Origin: Salticus scenicus
Lineage: Eukaryota; Arthropoda; Arachnida; Araneae; Salticidae
Reading direction: 5' to 3'
Assembly: GCA_963930645.1 (NCBI GenBank)
Contig: OZ005648.1
Coordinates: forward strand, 150,362,035-150,426,034
Length of the DNA stretch: 64,000 bases
The notes below the pieces were generated by a model. That model ran no database searches, had not been told where the DNA came from, and worked only from the letters and a program-made list of their open reading frames with translations. Positions within the stretch are counted from its first letter, which is position 1; each line of letters opens with the position of its first letter. Shown here piece after piece: positions 22,934 to 34,714 of the stretch. A program made the position numbers and the translations under genes.

Positions 22934-24080
22934 ATAGGATCTTTCATCGAACTGCCTTCATCTCAGAATTTCGAATATGAGGTTAAAAATAGGGGATGTT
23001 AATAAATGAAGTTGATGCCAGTTTTAATATGTAGACTACCTATACCGTTATAAACTAAACTTTCTTACTAGTCGATTGACACCAGCTACATTTTTATAAA
23101 ACGATATGCAATGAAATTACTTGGGAGGGCGGGGAGCGTGTTTCTTTTTTTTTTTTTTTTTTTTTGCCGACTGTACAAGTTGGTCTGCGTCAGTCTAGAA
23201 CTCGTTATTTCAAAATGAACGTGTTTGTAAATTTATTACTCCTACCCTGAGTATTTCAAAAGTCAATCTTTTAAGATTTGTTTGTACTTTAATTTAAGAA
23301 TAATGACATCATCTTTTACATCATAATATCTACTTTAGGATGATTTTAAAGTCCAAAATTTTCACAGAAATTAAATACACATCAAAATTTTACAAGTGAA
23401 TAAATAGTTAAGTACGTTCTGAATAAAGTACCTGTTTACTGAAATTGCACCTAGTAAAATAACCAAAAAAATCATAAAAAATATTCGAAAGTAGTATAAT
23501 AATACAAAAGTCTTTACGAAAAAATTACCAAATGCGGTACTTGCATATAACTTGGTTGACTAATAATTGGTGAAGATTCTGAAAAAATCCTTCCAAAATT
23601 TATTTACATAAATAATTAAGTTAAACTATTTTTATTTATTGGAATGAACACTCGCGTAGTATCCAGACGACAATAATTGACAACAATTTCACATCATATT
23701 ATCATTATGATGTTCTATAATTTCTAATGCGACACAAATAGTTAAAAACACTTCATCCAAGAAATGACAAAAGTGCTTATCATATTAAGTAAAGCGTAAT
23801 ACGATTAATAAAAGCAGATTTTATTGTAGAACTTACATCATTTGTAAGTTTTTATTTACATTTATGTTTATTTATTTATTACGTAAAACTTTATTTACTA
23901 AATTAATGCGCTTATCATTATTATTACCTGTTTGTGCTGTCCTTCAATTTTATTTTTAATTTGAGTTAAAACTGCAAGTACTATTTATAATAAAAGAGGT
24001 TTTTAAATTTTTACTAAAATATCTGCACATAGATTTTAATTATTTTTATTATAATATAAAACCTGTTAGGAATGCTTTCC
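22934..24080. other. A+T-rich sequence, no feature seen
   Basis: A poly-T run lies at ~23143-23165. No gene or repeat family was recognised. Confidence 0.4.
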
Positions 24081-24109
24081 ACTCTCTCTCTTTTTCTTCT
24101 TCGTATCTC

Positions 24110-24552
24110 TTCATATATATGTATGTTTGCGTATGTAATACTCCTAAATGCATTGTCGCAATTGTTGAATAACCAAAAATAAGTTTTTGGTAAAACAATT
24201 TGTGTATTTTTAAATATGAGTTATTCTAAATGAATGAAAACAGAACACTGATATTTATTATATTACACTAGCCCTTGATTAAGTAGCCTTGCATATCAAT
24301 TTATTTTTACTTTAGTCTTTTAACGATTGTTGGATATATTACAAAACATAATCAATAATATTTTAATTTAAATATGTATTCTACAGCATCCAGCATTTGA
24401 AAAGTGGTAATATTTTTATCTAAAAAAATCCACATTTACTTATGCACTTTATAACGTTACGTTTATAAATATCATTCAATATGCAGAATGACTTTTATTC
24501 TTGCCTAACAATTATTCCTTACTAATTATTAAAATTGTTCAATAGCCCTTCG

Positions 24553-24585
<33 letters not shown>

Positions 24586-25165
24586 ATGTATATATATATA
24601 TATATTTATGTGTGTGTGTATGTATATATGTACATATATTTATTTACGTGTATGTGTATGTCTGTATGCACTGTATGTATATTTGATTAAATGATTTTTA
24701 ATACTTTATATCTAGTGTTCTTGAATATTATTACACAATAGTTGCATAACAAAATATCATTTTTCAAAAGCAATTTACATGATGTAAAATTATGAATTAT
24801 TCTAACTAAATGAACCATGTACACGAAAACTGAACACTGATATTCATTATATTACATGAGCCATTGGTTAAATAGCCTTGCATATCAATTTATTCTAACT
24901 TTAGACTTATAATGATTTTGGGATTTATTACAATACATAATCAATGATTTTAATTTAAATATGTATTCTCCAACATCCAGCCTTTGAAAAGTGATAACGC
25001 TCTTTCCTTCCCACCCATTTCAAGACGGACATGACATAAATTTCCTATCCTCCCAACCGGTTTTAAAGTATTCTGCTACCGGCTTTATTAAATTACAGAA
25101 AATTACTTGTGTATCGATTTCGACGTTTTCATAACGTCCATCAAAGTATGTTGTTACAGGAAAAA
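24110..25165. repeat. Two tandem ~590 bp units of a dispersed repeat
   Basis: GAACACTGATATTTATTATA at ~24244 recurs as GAACACTGATATTCATTATA at ~24832. The following AGCCTTGCATATCAATTTAT and TTAATTTAAATATGTATTCT also recur at the same ~588 base spacing. The second unit continues into a G+C-richer tail (~25000-25165: CATGACATAAATTTCCTATC, AAATTACAGAAAATTACTTG). A diverged copy of that tail lies at ~34715-34960. The family was not recognised. Confidence 0.65.
24553..24660. repeat. TA/TG microsatellite
   Basis: Alternating (TA)n and (TG)n blocks lie between the two ~590 bp units. Confidence 0.85.
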
Positions 25166-25805
25166 TGTCAAAAGATACAAGAATGGAATTTTATACATAC
25201 TGATATTTTTATAAACTTTAGAAAAATTGTTACTTTTTGAGTTTTTGTTTGTCAAGATAAATAAGCTTTTAAATAATAAGCTAAAAGCATTTAGGGAGAA
25301 TTTTACAGTTAATAATAATTATAATTATCGCAAATAATAATCCAATTTTTCTTTTAATTGTAGGGATAGTAATCTGAAAAACGGTGGGAAATAATCACTC
25401 CATTAAAATAATACAACCATAGTGTGTATAACTTTTTGTTATGTAAATTTATGATAGTTATTTAAAGAATTTGATTTAAAGAAATAATTTTCTATTGTAC
25501 ACATTTACCATAATTTTACTTCTGTAAATGTACTATTGTATGGCATTTTGTTATTATTATTATTATTATTATTACTAAAAAGAAAATGTTAACATTATCT
25601 ATAAACTGTCTTTATCTTTTAAAGTCTTTTTTCATGCAGAATATTTATCACAAGTAGTTACTTAACTGCAGAAATTAAATATTTTTGTTATTTGTATCAT
25701 AAACTTATTTTCCAAAACTGGTTATGAATATGGAAAAATAATTATTTACGAACTACAAAGCCACCAATTAGATTTATTATTATTTTCTTTTAATCAAGTT
25801 ACTAT
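25166..25805. other. A+T-rich sequence, no feature seen
   Basis: An ATT repeat lies at ~25552-25575. Nothing else was recognised. Confidence 0.4.
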
Positions 25806-25807
25806 TT

Positions 25808-26018
25808 ACATACTTGCCAACATACTAATTAATATTCCGTAGTGTTGATAGACCTGTTCTTTTTTTCAAACCAGTAAATTTTTAGAGTAATAATCTCCAA
25901 ATGCAATTACGACTAAATATGAAGAAAAATACTCTAAAGAAAAATACTGGTGTGGAAAAAAGGCGAGGCTAACAGTACTACGGAATATTAATTAGTATGT
26001 TGGAACGTATGCTATTTG
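25808..26018. mobile_element. TGCCAAC-family MITE, intact copy
   Basis: It starts CATACTTGCCAACATACTAA followed by TTAATATTCCGTAGT, and ends in the reverse complement, ACTACGGAATATTAATTAGT plus ATGTTGGAACGTATG. The arms are about 45 bases. The inside has TTTTTAGAGTAATAATCTCC and ACTGGTGTGGAAAAAAGG. CTATTT occurs just outside both ends and may be part of a target duplication, one base out of register. Other copies are at 16.2/18.1 (split), 43.7, 45.6 and 56.5/57.3 kb (interrupted). The superfamily is not settled. Confidence 0.7.
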
Positions 26019-26131
26019 GCATATGAAACGGACTGCTAAAAATCAATATTATGCTATGCATAAATTGGTCGCGATGTCGTTATTTACGAAATGGCAACAT
26101 TCAGTGTGTCATTTGTGGTACACTAACACAA

Positions 26132-26308
26132 TTTTGCCAGACATTGCGACTTTTTATTCAGTACTTACCAACAATCTTGAGATGTGATGATTCATATATA
26201 TAAATAGACGATTTTCCGATTCGATACATCTATTACGTATATCAAATATCACTTCTCAAAATTATAAGTGACTATTGAATAAAAAATTCGCAAAATCTGG
26301 CAAAACTG
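26132..26308. mobile_element. MITE with 11 bp flanking repeats (Mutator-like?)
   Basis: The inverted ends are TTTTGCCAGACATTGCGAC and, at the right, TCGCAAAATCTGGCAAAACT. It lies between perfect 11 bp direct repeats CACTAACACAA (26121-26131 and 26309-26319). Mutator-like elements make 9-11 bp duplications. The inner sequence (ATATATAAATAGACG, TATCAAATATCACTTCTC) resembles the element at 45858-46096. A third relative, with only CACTGAATAAAAAAGTTCC and TTTGGCAACTCTGG, lies at ~61441-61479. Confidence 0.6.
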
Positions 26309-26319
26309 CACTAACACAA

Positions 26320-26920
26320 GTCCCCAAGAATAATGTTCGCAAAATTTGGTTCGATAATTTTAGCTGATACACATGTTTTTTGGTCTCCTGAAATGGGAAA
26401 TAAAGTCAGTTTTTCTCTATAATGTATAGGTTTTTGTCGATGCAAGTTCTCAACCGCCGTATTTCTTTTTCATTTTCGGTAGCTTCTAGTTTGATTCAAT
26501 GACTACTTGTAATTAATCATGGAAGCATACTATACAAATTACTATATAATTATATTGGTGGAAAAATCACGGAAGAGCTTGTATTAGTATATATCCTTTA
26601 CTGATAAAATTTTATTTTTGATAGAGAAAAACGCGCTTTATTTTCGGCTTAAGCACACCAAAAATCATAAAGATCAGCAAAAATTATTAAACCGAAATTT
26701 TAGATGTAGATTGGTGCAGTTAAAGTAAAAAAGAAAAAAAGAAAAAAAATGCAAGTGATTATATATTTATGCTGTAACATATTTTTTTCAAAATTGCAAT
26801 TATGAAAGGATGTCTATTTAGAAGTGTTTTATTGAAATTGGATTTTGACATCGCATCTTCGTGTCACGTTGAAAAGCAAATCACCTCCACTTTAACGTAA
26901 ATGTTAGCAACTTTTTTTGT
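26320..26920. other. A+T-rich sequence, no feature seen
   Basis: No gene, RNA gene or repeat family was recognised. Confidence 0.4.
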
Positions 26921-26923
26921 CAC

Positions 26924-26997
26924 TTGTTAGCCCAGTTGCGTAGAGCGCTATGTTGGAAACGCGATAGTTGTGGGTTCGATCATCAAAGGCCGATGTG
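26924..26997 (+). repeat. tRNA-like sequence (SINE head or decayed tRNA)
   Basis: TTAGCCCAGTTGCGTAGAGC fits a tRNA D-arm and A box. About 25 bases later TGGGTTCGATCATC resembles the T-arm and B box. The anticodon arm (CTATG, loop TTGGAAA) pairs poorly and the T-arm lacks proper pairing, so a working tRNA is unlikely. A weaker relative (GTGTTCGATTCATCC, ~27506) heads the next tandem unit. It is probably the promoter head of a SINE-like repeat. Confidence 0.45.
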
Positions 26998-27880
26998 TTA
27001 TTTTATTGCAAATAATTAATAAAAAAGTTGTCAAATTGTAAAATAAAAATCTTTCATTGTCTACACACTATCCTAAAAATTTTTGATTAAATTTTAAGAA
27101 GTTGCATTTAGTTACTAAAACGCACAAAATAAAAATTTATGTAAAATTAATAAATAAATAAAATAAAATAAAAGGAAGTAACAGTGGAAGATTTTTATTG
27201 TGGAATCCTAAAAAGCATTAAATATACATATAAATATTCTTGCAAGGACATGCTATGAAAAATAAATTAAAGTTTCAACAATAAGATCATTGTTGAAACA
27301 AAAATATAAATATTTAAAGAAAAATATAAATAATTAACTTTCCAAGAAATGAAAAAATGTTAACTATTCAAAATATTTTAAAAAGCATTCGAGAACAATA
27401 TTCTTTTTGTATAAGTATTTGTTAGAATCTTCTTCCATGTTCTATGACTTTTCTTGACTCTTCTTTAATTTCTGGTTGGAGCGTGTTGTAGGTTAAATTC
27501 TACAAGTGTTCGATTCATCCTATGTGTTAATGTTTGCAGATAATTAATAGAAAATATGCCAACTGATAAAAGAAAATCTTTCAGTGTCTACACAGAATCC
27601 TAAGAATATTTGATTCGTTCTTTTAGAAGTTTTTTTATAACTAAAAAGCTGAAAAAAAAATTTAAATAAAAAAAACATTTTTTTATTAGTAGAAGTTTTT
27701 TATTGAGGAGCCCTAAAAAGCATAACATAAAGAAATATTCTTGCTAAGACATGCTATAAATAAATGAAAGTTTCAACACTAAGAAAATTTTAGAGAAATA
27801 TATTAATATTTCACTTTTGCAAGAGATGAAAATTTTCAAATATTCAAAATATTTTAAAAAAGGTCTCGAGACTTTTGGAA
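26925..27880 (+). repeat. Two tandem ~500 bp units, tRNA-like head
   Basis: Unit 1 (~26925-27400) and unit 2 (~27450-27880) share CTACACACTATCCTAA or CTACACAGAATCCTAA, TTTTTATTG, CCTAAAAAGCAT, GACATGCTAT and ATTCAAAATATTTTAAAAA in the same order. Spacing is about 480-530 bases. No protein-coding potential was seen. Confidence 0.65.
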
Positions 27881-27927
27881 TTTATGGCTTGGCAAACATT
27901 TATATAAAAAGTAATGACTAAAAGTAT

Positions 27928-28150
27928 TAGTCTCGAATGCTTTTTAAAATATTTTGAATATTTAAAAATTTCCATCTCTTGCAAAAGTGAAATATCTATA
28001 TTTTTCTGTAAAATTTCCTTAGTGTTGAAACTTTCATTTATTTATAGCATGTCTTAGCAAGATTTTTTTTTTTTTTTAATGTTTTTAGGGCTCCATAATA
28101 AAAAGCTTCTACTGCTAAAAAATGTTGTTTTATTTAAATTTTTATTTTCA
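27928..28150 (-). repeat. Inverted partial copy of the ~500 bp unit
   Basis: AAAATATTTTGAATATTTAA, CATCTCTTGCAAAAGTGAAA, AGTGTTGAAACTTTCATTTA and TATAGCATGTCTTAGCAAGA are the reverse complement of the second half of unit 2, with CCATAATAAAAAGCTTCTAC following. With unit 2 it can form a ~220 bp-arm hairpin around a ~45 base loop. Confidence 0.7.
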
Positions 28151-28530
28151 CTTGAATATAAAAGTTGGATGTAAACAGACAAATTAAATATCTGATAAAT
28201 GTTTACGCAGAAATTTGAAATGGTACTCCATTTAGGCAATACTTTCATTTAAAACAATCATTTCAATAGTAGTCCGGTTTTTAATTCATTAGTTTGTCTC
28301 ACTGGAAGAGTACTTTACATTTAGCATATTCTTGTCATGAATGTAAACTCCCGCATTATCATTATAAATTTAACTTAATGTAACATATGATTTATTTATT
28401 TATTTATTTTATTTATTTATTTATTACAAAAATGTATATGAAATTGTTAAATATTTTTATAACAATGATATTCAAGCTGAATATTTCTGTCAGATGGTGT
28501 TTATTATAAGTTGCTTATAAATATTTAAAT

Positions 28531-28565
<35 letters not shown>

Positions 28566-28876
28566 ATTAGTATTATCGTAAGTATATTCTCGTTCAGTAA
28601 CTGATTATAAAATCCTAACAAATAATCTTCAGTCTGTGCTTATACATATATTTAAAATAAAATTTTGCTATTCATAAAAAAAATTAAATTGAATTTTGTA
28701 ACTTATATTACCTATATTTTGATTTATTTATTTATTTTATATTCTCATTTTTATTTCATGAGGTGCATTCATATTGTTGCAAAATTGAGTGAATGTTTCG
28801 CACTAAAAAAGATCTATTCTAAATTTTAGATGAAAAAAAGAAATTTTTGTAATCTTTCATTATTGAAATTACTACT

Positions 28877-28922
<46 letters not shown>

Positions 28923-29400
28923 ATTAGCAGTTAATAAAACTTTTTTATCACCATACATATCGCACTTTGCAGATTGAAATGATATTTTCTAATTTTTTTT
29001 ATTTTAAACTTTTTTAATTTGCAGAATAAGTTTAATTTTTTTTCAATAATCTCATAATAAACTACATAATTTGCACTGCTTTCGAAATCGAATAATGATA
29101 GGAAAATTAAGTATTCATTGCGATTATTTGAAAAAAAAAAATCTAATCAAGACAGTGATTAATTTTATAGTAGCTTACTGTTCTTTTAATTTTTTTTTAA
29201 AATAATCTTTGAATATAAGTTGTCTTTAAATTAAATTTTTAAGTCTTTGACAAGTTAATTTGTACGGAATGCAAAGTAGTAAAGCACCGATTGGCAAGGA
29301 CGTGTGCTATCTCGGTGCGAACTTTGCACCTTTCATCTACCAGCTCTGAAATAATTACGCAGCATTTGGGATTTAGAAGAAACAAGGATTATGTTGAATA
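28151..29400. other. A+T-rich sequence with microsatellites
   Basis: (TTTA)n lies at ~28390-28423, (TA)n(TG)n at ~28530-28565 and (TA)n at ~28880-28919. No gene was recognised. Confidence 0.5.
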
Positions 29401-29414
29401 CGTACACATGGAAG

Positions 29415-29710
29415 TTATATTTCCACTGTTTAATATTTCCAATGTTATATATTTCCACTGTTTAATATTTCCACTGTTATATATTTCCACTGTTTAATAT
29501 TTCACTCACTACATTAAATAATGTACTCGCCACTGGCGAATAAACTGTTTTCTACAACCCTGTTTACAAGTATATACAATCATTACGCATATACAATCGT
29601 ATTACATTATCATATTCATTATCATCGTATTAAATCGTATTACAACGTATCTACATTATCATCGTATTACATAATCGTATACATTACGTATATACAATCG
29701 TACGTATAAA
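29415..29710. repeat. Low-complexity short tandem repeats
   Basis: TTTCCACTGTTTAATATTTC recurs three times in different lengths (29423-29512). It is followed by an irregular ATCGTATTACATTATC-type repeat (~29585-29705). These have the look of replication-slippage products. Confidence 0.65.
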
Positions 29711-30320
29711 ACATAATTTATAAATTCCATCAATAACTACCTTAGAAATCTTGGTCTATATAATAATAATTGAAAGATTATAAACTAGTGGATCTGCAGA
29801 TCAGGAGCCTCAACGTCCTACTCGCATCAGATATTTTTCAATAGGTCATTTTTATTTATTTCTTATTATATAATAGTATATATTGATTCGATCGACTTAT
29901 TACCATAATCAGATACATTCCTGAGGGGGGCTGCAGCCCCCCTCAACCCCCCGCTGTATCTCTCTTTCTATACCTATTTGTATATCATATAAAGTGTTAC
30001 GGAATTGTAAATAATTGCATTTATTTTTGTATAAATTTTTTCTAAGAGGCTTAGTAAGTCGATAAAATGCTAAATTTGTGCATTTCTAGTCGTTTTAGCG
30101 TTAAAATAGCCTAATTTTCCTTTAAAAACGAATTCAAAAGCTCCAATAAGGGAAGAAATGGATTTGGCGCCAAATTTGGCGACTGTTTCCCTCCTTGACG
30201 ATTTTTTGACGACCTTGGCGAGAAAATCCTTAATAGGGATATACCAAATATGGAAGCTCTAATCTCATTGGCTGATGAGATACGATAATTTTCCAGAACA
30301 GTCTGTGTTCGATGGAATAG

Positions 30321-30329
30321 TATAAAAGG
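30321..30329 (+). promoter_or_regulatory. TATA box of the solo LTR
   Basis: TATAAAAGG sits about 325 bases into the LTR. An initiator-like TCAGT lies ~45 bases downstream. It could still start transcripts into copy C. This is inferred from motif and position. Confidence 0.5.
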
Positions 30330-30542
30330 AGCATTTTTTTAGCCAAGGCTTCCAATCTCAGATCTGTGTCAGTTTCGTCAAATGCTTGCTTTGCTTTGAG
30401 CCTCTTTGAATGAGACTTGCTTTATGCTAAACAGTTTGTACTGTTGTTTTGCTGTTAACAGCTGTTGTTTAAACTATGATTACTGGTTGAATTGAAGCTG
30501 ATACTTGGTTTATAGACCTGTATTCTTCTGGAACTTTCTGTG

Positions 30543-30548
30543 AATAAA
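30543..30548 (+). terminator. Polyadenylation signal of the solo LTR
   Basis: AATAAA lies 66 bases before the LTR end, the expected place for the R/U5 boundary signal. Confidence 0.5.
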
Positions 30549-31469
30549 TCACTGAATTTTTGCAAGTTTCGCCTTTCAATCTCGGACAACTTACAAACCC
30601 CCAAGTACGCAACAATATGCATTCTTATTAAACGACGGTCTTGTATTATTTCCCGGAAATTCATAAATACCGAATTTCATACAAAAAAAAAGTACATAGC
30701 ATATCGGAAATATTTTGCGTAACCTTTAAACTAATTATCAATTCTATGCCCACAATTTTCAACATGAAAACAGGCTTTTAAAATTCTAATAAAATTTCAT
30801 TATATTTGATGGGGTGTAACCATGTTAAAATACACTTTTAAGAAATACCGACTATGCACCATAAAAGTACGAAATTCCTTTATGTATCCCGGAAAAGTAG
30901 CCACAGTCATTATAAACGCCAATAATAAGAATAAATCTAATTAATTATAACTCATTAATCTTTCAAACTAATTTGACATCATTCGGATGATTACAGTACA
31001 TACTCGGAATTATTTTGTGTGGTCCCATAAGTTATTTAGTCTATACATAACCTTTTTTTAGAGTAAACATGATTTTATGCATCTTTATAATGTATGTTAA
31101 CTTTATTAAGTTCAATTCAGCATAAACGCTTTAAAGTGCGCGCTTAAATTAAAAATTCGTCCATAGGCTCTAATGTTACGAAATTCTTTCGCGTGTCTTT
31201 GTAAACGAACCATAAACATTGTATACACCAGTAAAAACTATTCAGCTTATTTTGCGTTTAAAATTAGTAATTGTTCCAAATTTAACATCGTTTGGATGAC
31301 TAAGTTACATTGTCAGAAGACTTTTGTAAGGTCCTGTACATTAATTAGAAAGCTTAAGAGCACATATTTTCTTCAAGCAACATAAGTTTAAGCATCTTAC
31401 TCACGTACTCTAGTTTCATTTCCTTCATTGCAAAGTAATGATGTTAAAATGCGTTTAAACGAAATTCAC

Positions 31470-32640
31470 CCCATACGCCGTAATGTTAAGAATTTTGGCG
31501 TGTCCCTGTACACAGTTTATAAAAAATATAGCAATGAAGATTATACAGCTACTTATATGGAAAGCTGGAATGTGTGCGCCAATTTGCAAGTCAATCGAAG
31601 GATTTTTGCGGCCGCCATTGCGGTACATACACATTCTTCCCATAGGCCGTAAGGATAAGAAAAATTTTGGCGTGTCCCTGTACACGAACAACAAAGGGAA
31701 TACACACCTAACATTATTCAGCTAATTCCGTTGGGCTCGTGAATATGTGTACCAAATTGCAAGTCTATAGCGTTATTTTTGGGGCTGCTATCGCGGTACA
31801 TACAAATTCTTCCCATAGGCCGTAATTATAAAAAAAACTTTGGAGTGTCCCTGTACACGAACTACAAATGGAATGCACACCCAAAACTATACAGCTAATT
31901 TCGTGGGGATCATGAACATGTGTACAAAGTTTCAAGTCAATAGCGTGGTTTTCAATAGCGTGGTTTTTACGGCCGCTATCGCACGACAGACAGACAGACA
32001 GACGGACGGACCGACGGAACCCCAAATCCTTTTGAGTCTCAACAGAGGGCCTCCACTGACGTTTCGGCAAAAATTGAAGTCAATAGCTTGATTTTTGCGG
32101 CGGCTATCGCGGTACATACAGATTCTTCCCATAGGCCATAATGATAGAAAATCTTTGGCGTGTCCCTGTACACGAACTACAAATGGAATACACACCTAAA
32201 ACTATACAGCTGATTCCGTTGGACTTATGAACATGTGTACCAAATTCCAAGTCGAAAGCATGATTTTTGTGGCTGCTGTCGCGGTACATACAAATTCCTC
32301 CCATAGGCCGTAATGATAAGAAAAACTTTGGCGTGTCCCTGTACACGAATTGCAAATGGAATACACACCCAAAACTATACAGCTGATTTCGTGGGGCACA
32401 TGAACACGTGTACCAAATTGCAAGTCAGTAGCGTGATTTTTGTGGCCGCTATCGCGATACATACAAATTCATCCATAGGCCGTAATGATAAGAAAAATTT
32501 TGGCGTGTCCCTGAATACGAACTACAAATGGAGTACATACCAAAACCTATACAGCTGATTTCGTGGGGCTCATGAACACGTGTACCAAATTTCAAGTCAA
32601 TAGCGCTATTTTTGCGGCCGCTATCGCGCGACAGACAGAC
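31470..32640. repeat. ~172 bp sub-repeat array inside copy C
   Basis: CCCATAGGCCGTAATGATAA or close variants occur at 31470, 31639, 31812, 32128, 32300 and 32472. Each is followed by TTTGGCGTGTCCCTGTACAC, an AAACTATACAGCT block, a CCAAATTNCAAGTC block and GCNGCTATCGCG. Spacings are 169, 173, 316, 172 and 172. The long interval holds a unit that runs on into the GACAGACAGACAGAC terminus and then restarts. Confidence 0.8.
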
Positions 32641-32695
32641 ACAGCCCAAAACCGTTTTGAGTCTCAACAGAGGGCCTCCACTGACGTTTCGGCAA

Positions 32696-34700
32696 TTAAT
32701 ATATGTACTATTGTAGAGATATAAATTTAAGATATAAGACGATTTATGCTGAGAGGAGGTATCGAAAAAGAGGAGAACAGAAAATTGAAATCGACAAAAA
32801 GGAAAAGCAGTAATATGTACATACTAAACCTGCTTCGTTGTGTTGTATATATTTGACACACTGAACGATTTTTGGCTGCCAATCGGGCCGATTCAAGCCT
32901 TGGTTTTTAAGAACACTAAACGCGAACATCAATGTATTCGTCATCGAGATTGTCAATTTGCGCATGTGTCATGTCGGAAACGTTGACGTTTGCTTCTGAG
33001 TTCCTCAGCTATGCGAAAGAAGTGTGTTATGTTTTAAGAGAATTTTGGCGTTAATAGGCATGTGATAACATATTGAATAGAATCACTATATGTGCCATAA
33101 ATACAATTAAGATAAAGGGTTTTTGAATCGATAGTGAAGAGAATCAATTTATATTAATATATAAAAAGGAAAGCATCTCTAAGGTAAGAAGGTATTGTTA
33201 TTTTAATATCGTTTATGTATATATTAAAAAAAAAAAAAAAAAAAATGGTTGTTCCAAATTTCTTGTATAGGTGCAATGAGCTGAAGATTAGTGCGGAATT
33301 TTATAAATGTAATGATACGTGGGAGAAATGGAAAATACTTTTATTATGAATAACTTCTTACTTTTAATATCCATCTTCCAGCTCATTTATAAGGATTCCC
33401 GAATAAACTTTTTACCAAGGTAAATAAGTGAATTTACTAATTTGATTTTTAGTTTAAAATTTGTTTCACAGCGTAGTAGAAATTGGAATTTCTGATAAAC
33501 CGTCTTGTAAAACAAATAAGCTTGAAATGTGGTGTGTAAAAATCAAGATTTCTCAAAATTTCTGACTGGCAAACTAAGAGATTGCATTTCAAATAGAAAA
33601 TATTTCTGTTAAAAATACTGAAGTCTTACCAGAAAAACTTCTGTGCCATTTTCAGATTTAACTATTTTAATTAATGGCACAGAAGGCAGAGCTCACTGAA
33701 TCATCAATTGTGGAGCCTTCTGTAAAAGTATTTAAATCTATTTGTATTCTTGAGTTGCAATATTTCCAATTTACTTATTTGGTAAAATGGTTTATTAATT
33801 TAAATCTATATTTTGGACATTTCGTTTCTGTGAGGTAAGATTGGTAAGATTGAAAATTAATTGCCGATATGGCCAAGTATGTTACTTTAAAAAAATCAGC
33901 CTCTTGTGGTAGTTGGAGGTCAAATGGGAACGACAGAAGTTACTTTTAAAGACAAAGTATAGGTATTTCTGTATACACAAGAAATTAAAGGGCACTGTTT
34001 AACAGTAACAGTATAGTAGTTGTCAAATGACATGAAACCTGAACTTACGATGTACCAGATTGAGCAGTCGTAAGATATTCATAAATTGTATTAATATTGA
34101 GTTTTGAAAAATATAAAAGGCAGCACCTCTGTTTTGAACGTTTATTTTAACAAATTCTGAATTATTTCAACATTATTTTATTAGCTTTATAGTCTCATGT
34201 GTTTCGTTTTTAGTTGTGGCTTTATCATACGAAGCGTTACCTGGTAGACATTTTTGAATAAAATACAAAAATTTAAAATTATTTCACATAAATCGTCTAC
34301 TTATTAAATTTGATGGCGTTTCGCTCATCGTTTAGCTGCAAAGTACTGCTTAAATTGGAAGTTTAATTACAATTACACAATTATTTATACGAGCACTAGA
34401 GTAGTTAGTATATATCATTACATCTGATTAAAGTATTAAAATGACGATTATTTAATATAATTTCGATTAAAAAAAAAATACTTCTGTAGCATAACTATGT
34501 TGATTGGTAACAGAACATCTATATATACATTGAAAATACATTTCAAACTTAGGTACTGAAACATATGTTTGTTTTATTTGTAAGAAAAAATATACAACAC
34601 TCCACATGTTTGACCTATCCTTTAAAACAACATCGCTATTAAATAGGTCAATCACTAGCTGGCCTTATTTAGAATAATGCTAGTAAAATGTGAAACATTT
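32696..34700. other. Gene-free sequence
   Basis: The stretch ~32830-33010 is slightly richer in G+C (CAATCGGGCCGATTCAAGCC), but no known protein was recognised in any frame. A poly-A run lies at ~33225-33245. A small hairpin joins TCTGTGCCATTTTC (~33641) with AATGGCACAGA (~33675). Confidence 0.35.
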
Positions 34701-34714
34701 TAAGGATTTTGGCA

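Larger units (their letters stand above)
29995..30614 (+). mobile_element. Solo LTR of a retrotransposon
   Basis: It begins TGTTACGGAATTG and ends GTACGCAACA, so the termini are inverted (TGTTACG/CGYAACA) and bounded by TG...CA as in LTRs. It carries a TATA box (TATAAAAGG, 30321-30329), an initiator-like TCAGT (~30369) and an AATAAA signal (30543-30548), in the order U3-R-U5. Copies A and B lack this segment at the corresponding place, which shows it is an insertion. I see no clear 4-6 bp target duplication. No gag or pol is present, so it is a solo LTR left after recombination. Confidence 0.7.
29787..32695. mobile_element. 2.2 kb repeat unit, copy C (with LTR insert and sub-repeats)
   Basis: It begins AGTGGATCTGCAGATCAGGA plus GCCTCAACG and ends CCACTGACGTTTCGGCAA. 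In order it matches unit A: the GAGGGGGGCTGCAGCCCCCC palindrome (~29923), TTTGATGGGGTGTAACCATG, ATCGTTTGGATGACTAAG, then the GTGTCCCTGTACACGAAC array. It is longer than A because a 620 bp LTR lies at 29995-30614 and the final part is amplified into ~172 bp sub-repeats. No intact reading frame exists, and frames in the array are repeat shadows. Confidence 0.65.

Noticed and set aside
26924..26997. Functional tRNA gene
   Set aside because: The anticodon and T-arm stems do not pair properly and there is no acceptor stem, so it is listed as tRNA-like only.
31428..32667. Cluster of 70-100 codon frames on both strands
   Set aside because: They are shadows of the 172 bp sub-repeats, and similar peptides repeat because the DNA does.
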